DNA of 7,933 bases, taken from NCBI GenBank assembly GCA_004554425.1, contig SFMI01000130.1:1-7933 (forward strand). Reading direction: 5' to 3'. Source of the stretch: Candidatus Saccharimonadota bacterium. GTDB taxonomy: Bacteria; Eremiobacterota; Xenobia; Xenobiales; Xenobiaceae. Numbering within the stretch: position 1 is the stretch's first letter; the number at the start of each line of letters is the position of its first letter. The notes under the pieces are model-generated. The model had not been told where the DNA came from and ran no database searches. It worked only from the letters and a program-made list of their open reading frames with translations. A program made the position numbers and the translations under genes. This document shows, one piece after another, positions 5,801 to 7,933 of the stretch.

Positions 5801-6862
5801 ATGAAACAGATTATCTTAACCGGCGACCGTCCCACCGGCCGTCTTCATGTTGGCCACTATGTAGGTTCTTTAAAAGAACGTGTGCAATTGCAAAATTCCG
5901 GACGTTTTGATGAAATTTATATTATGATTGCTGACGCTCAGGCTTTAACTGATAATGCTGAGCATCCGGAAAAAGTGCGTCAGAATATTATGCAAGTGGC
6001 TTTGGACTATTTGGCTTGTGGTCTCGATCCGGAAAAATCTACCATTTTCATTCAGTCTATGGTTCCCGAACTGACGGAACTGACTTTCTATTACATGAAC
6101 TTAGTGACCGTTTCCCGAGTACAGCGCAATCCTACCGTTAAGGCAGAAATCCAGATGCGCAATTTTGAAGCCAGTATTCCGGTAGGATTTTTCTGCTATC
6201 CTATTAGTCAAGCTTCCGATATTACTGCTTTCCAGGCTACTGCTGTGCCCGTAGGTGAAGATCAGCTTCCTATGTTGGAGCAATGCCGTGAAATTGTGCA
6301 CAAATTCAATACAGTTTATGGCGAAACTTTAGTCGAACCGCAAATTATTTTACCTTCTAACAAAGCTTGCTTGCGCTTGCCTGGCATTGACGGTAAAGCT
6401 AAGATGAGTAAATCGCTGGGTAATTGCATCTACCTTTCCGAAGAGCCGGAAGAAATCCGCAAAAAAGTAATGTCCATGTTTACCGATCCTACTCACTTGC
6501 GTCGCGAGGATCCCGGTCACACTGAAGGCAATCCTGTTTTCATTTACTTAGACGCTTTCTGCCGCGATGAACATTTTGCCGAATTCTTGCCCGAATATGC
6601 CAATTTAGCAGAGTTGAAAGCTCACTATGAACGTGGCGGTTTAGGTGATGTTGTTGTTAAAAAGTTCCTCAACAATGTTATGCAAGCTGAACTTAAGCCT
6701 ATTCGTGAGCGTCGTCAGGCTTGGGAAAAACGCTTACCAGAAGTTTATGAAATGCTGCGTGTAGGCTGTGAAAAGGCTCAGAAAAAAGCTGCCGAAACTT
6801 TGCGTGCCGTGCGCCATGCCATGAAAATTGATTACTTCGAAGGTAACAATTTGCTTAAATAG
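5801..6862 (+). CDS. trpS: Tryptophan--tRNA ligase
   Basis: TrpS activates tryptophan with ATP and charges tRNA-Trp in the cytoplasm. The 353-residue class I synthetase shows the HIGH-type motif as HVGH at 16-19 (PTGRLHVGHYVGS) and KMSKS at 201-205 (GKAKMSKSLGN). Conserved core segments include ADAQALTDNA at 44-53, PVGEDQLPM at 150-158 and LPGIDGKAKMS. The length is normal and no residue of the signature motifs is missing. The sequence starts MKQIILTGDRPTG, the variant I associate with Firmicutes, Bacteroidetes and some gut Proteobacteria rather than the E. coli type; this is from memory. It is divergent from the zinc-ribbon pair across a 193-bp gap and convergent with the RlmK-like gene, so it is probably monocistronic. 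No T-box specifier or antiterminator motif is visible upstream, so regulation is not apparent. Confidence 0.97.
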   Translation: MKQIILTGDRPTGRLHVGHYVGSLKERVQLQNSGRFDEIYIMIADAQALTDNAEHPEKVRQNIMQVALDYLACGLDPEKSTIFIQSMVPELTELTFYYMNLVTVSRVQRNPTVKAEIQMRNFEASIPVGFFCYPISQASDITAFQATAVPVGEDQLPMLEQCREIVHKFNTVYGETLVEPQIILPSNKACLRLPGIDGKAKMSKSLGNCIYLSEEPEEIRKKVMSMFTDPTHLRREDPGHTEGNPVFIYLDAFCRDEHFAEFLPEYANLAELKAHYERGGLGDVVVKKFLNNVMQAELKPIRERRQAWEKRLPEVYEMLRVGCEKAQKKAAETLRAVRHAMKIDYFEGNNLLK

Positions 6863-6887
6863 TTAGAGATTTTTACCCAAAAATAGG

Positions 6888-6927
6888 AATAGCGTCGCAG
6901 CTTTATTTCGCTTCGGCGCTATTTTTT
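6888..6927. terminator. Rho-independent terminator of trpS, possibly bidirectional
   Basis: 6888-6897 (aatagcgtcg) pairs with 6914-6923 (cggcgctatt) over 10 bp with one G:U pair and a 16-nt loop, followed by a T6 run at 6922-6927. On the minus strand the same stem is followed by cctattttt, so it can also serve the convergent methyltransferase gene that stops at 6951. Confidence 0.88.
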
Positions 6928-6950
6928 GTGGCAAGATATATTTTTTTAGT

Positions 6951-7889
6951 TTAGCTAAGCTCAAAAAGCCAACAGCGATGCGCTTTGGAATTTTCAAAGT
7001 CGGGAGAAACCGTTTGCGAAGTTATCTCTTTCCAACTCATATTTGGATAATTGATTTCCTGCATAGCAAAATTGCGTTTATTGGTGCTGAAATATAATTT
7101 GCCTCCTGGGTAGAGAAGCTTTAAACAATTCTCGATCAGTTTAACATGATCTTTGCCTACTTCAAAAATGTCGGCAGTCATTTTTGAGTTGCTAAAAGTA
7201 GGTGGATCACAAACTATAAGATCAAAATGTTCTCCGTCTCTAACGGCGTCTTCCAACCAACAGACTACGTCGTCTTCCACTAACGTATTGGCTTTATCTT
7301 GCAAGTTGTTAATCTGTAAATTGCGCTCTAACCAGTCGAGGTAGCGTCCAGAAAGATCTACAGAAACTGTACTAATAGCTCCGGCAGCACTAGCATAAAC
7401 GGTAAAGCTTCCCGTATAACAAAAAAGATTGAGAACTTTTTTCCCTTGGCTCTGTGAAGCTACTAGAGCACGAGTACGACGATGATCTAAGAAAAGTCCA
7501 GTATCATGGTAGTCGCTTAAATTGACCAAGAAATTATGGCCACCTTCATGAACTGTAAATTCGTTTTTGTCATGACTGCGTCGTCTATACTGACCGCCGG
7601 GACGACGATCCTTTACAAAAAGGTTATTTTCGTCTAGCTCTAAGCCTAGCAAAGTTTGCCTTATAGCTTCTTGGCGAAAAGCTTGGCGAGCCTCTTCGGA
7701 ATCATCGCGAGTGCGATCAGAAATCCAGAGAATTACTTTGCCTTCATAATAATCGGCAATAACTGGAAATTCAGGAATATCATGATCATAAATTCTAAAA
7801 CAGCTGATATTCTGACGACGAGCCCATTTGGAAAAATGTTTAAACCGCTTGCGAAGGCGATTAGCTAAAATAAGTTCTTGTTCACTCAT
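6951..7889 (-). CDS. Class I SAM-dependent methyltransferase, RlmK-like (23S rRNA m7G methylation)
   Basis: The 312-residue protein matches, from memory, the C-terminal half of E. coli RlmKL, the part that makes m7G2069 in 23S rRNA; here it stands alone. Order of features: a basic N-terminal region (NRLRKRFKHFSKWARRQ, 10-26) that may contact RNA, the linker motif DTGLFLDHR at 129-137, the SAM-binding loop VLNLFCYTGSFT at 152-163, an acidic ribose-contact strand (VSVDLS, 175-180), the catalytic motif IV DPPTFSNSK at 228-236, and the tail EITSQTVSPDF at 288-298. All signature motifs are intact. The related RlmI and RlmC families share the fold, but the C-terminal EITS-T-SPDF stretch favours RlmK. 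ATG 7889 is the only well-placed start and lacks a Shine-Dalgarno; a promoter lies immediately upstream. It is convergent with trpS. Confidence 0.85.
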   Translation of the reverse strand: MSEQELILANRLRKRFKHFSKWARRQNISCFRIYDHDIPEFPVIADYYEGKVILWISDRTRDDSEEARQAFRQEAIRQTLLGLELDENNLFVKDRRPGGQYRRRSHDKNEFTVHEGGHNFLVNLSDYHDTGLFLDHRRTRALVASQSQGKKVLNLFCYTGSFTVYASAAGAISTVSVDLSGRYLDWLERNLQINNLQDKANTLVEDDVVCWLEDAVRDGEHFDLIVCDPPTFSNSKMTADIFEVGKDHVKLIENCLKLLYPGGKLYFSTNKRNFAMQEINYPNMSWKEITSQTVSPDFENSKAHRCWLFELS

Positions 7890-7897
7890 ATATTTTT

Positions 7898-7926
7898 TTT
7901 ATAGCGAATTTGCTAAGTTAGTTCAA
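7898..7926 (-). promoter_or_regulatory. Promoter of the RlmK-like gene, abutting its ATG
   Basis: On the minus strand, TTGAAC (7926-7921), an ideal 17-nt spacer and TATAAA (7903-7898) form a good sigma-70 match (four of six and five of six). Only 8 nt, all A/T, separate the -10 box from the ATG at 7889, so transcription would start at or within a few bases of the start codon. Confidence 0.55.
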
Positions 7927-7933
7927 TTTGTAG

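Overview
The window holds six gene loci of a moderately AT-rich bacterium, with short intergenic gaps and strong Rho-independent terminators between convergent genes. The lineage cannot be fixed from sequence alone. The TrpS is of the type I associate with Firmicutes, Bacteroidetes and some gut Proteobacteria. The rRNA methyltransferase matches, from memory, the C-terminal (RlmK) half of gammaproteobacterial RlmKL. Sel1 repeats and a short-form glycogen phosphorylase would suit a gut or rumen anaerobe, but that is inference. No mobile element, CRISPR array, tRNA or rRNA was seen.

Layout. (1) Bases 1-911, + strand: the 3' part of a Sel1-repeat gene, cut by the window edge. It has a 108-bp repeat period that is broken once, where the reading frame also breaks. 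(2) 949-993: a bidirectional terminator. (3) 1024-3573, - strand: an intact alpha-glucan phosphorylase gene (glgP) with a GTG start, a good ribosome binding site and a structured upstream region at about 3610-3752. (4) 3816-5607, - strand: a two-gene unit. The first gene encodes a helical protein with a central zinc ribbon and an internal duplication. Its 5' end lies in a different frame (5449-5607), so the gene is frameshifted or uses +1 recoding. The second encodes a small protein with an N-terminal zinc ribbon, a long polar linker and one C-terminal membrane helix. (5) 5801-6862, + strand: trpS, divergent from the zinc-ribbon pair. (6) 6888-6927: a terminator. (7) 6951-7889, - strand: an RlmK-like methyltransferase gene whose promoter abuts the start codon, suggesting a leaderless mRNA.

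The genes do not form one pathway. trpS (tRNA charging) and the RlmK-like gene (23S rRNA modification) are housekeeping translation genes, and glgP is glycogen or maltodextrin breakdown without other glg genes beside it. The least explained parts are the zinc-ribbon pair, which looks like a membrane-anchored partner plus a cytoplasmic helical partner, and the two frame breaks. Both breaks are +1 and both join at a stop codon, in the Sel1 gene and in the zinc-ribbon gene.
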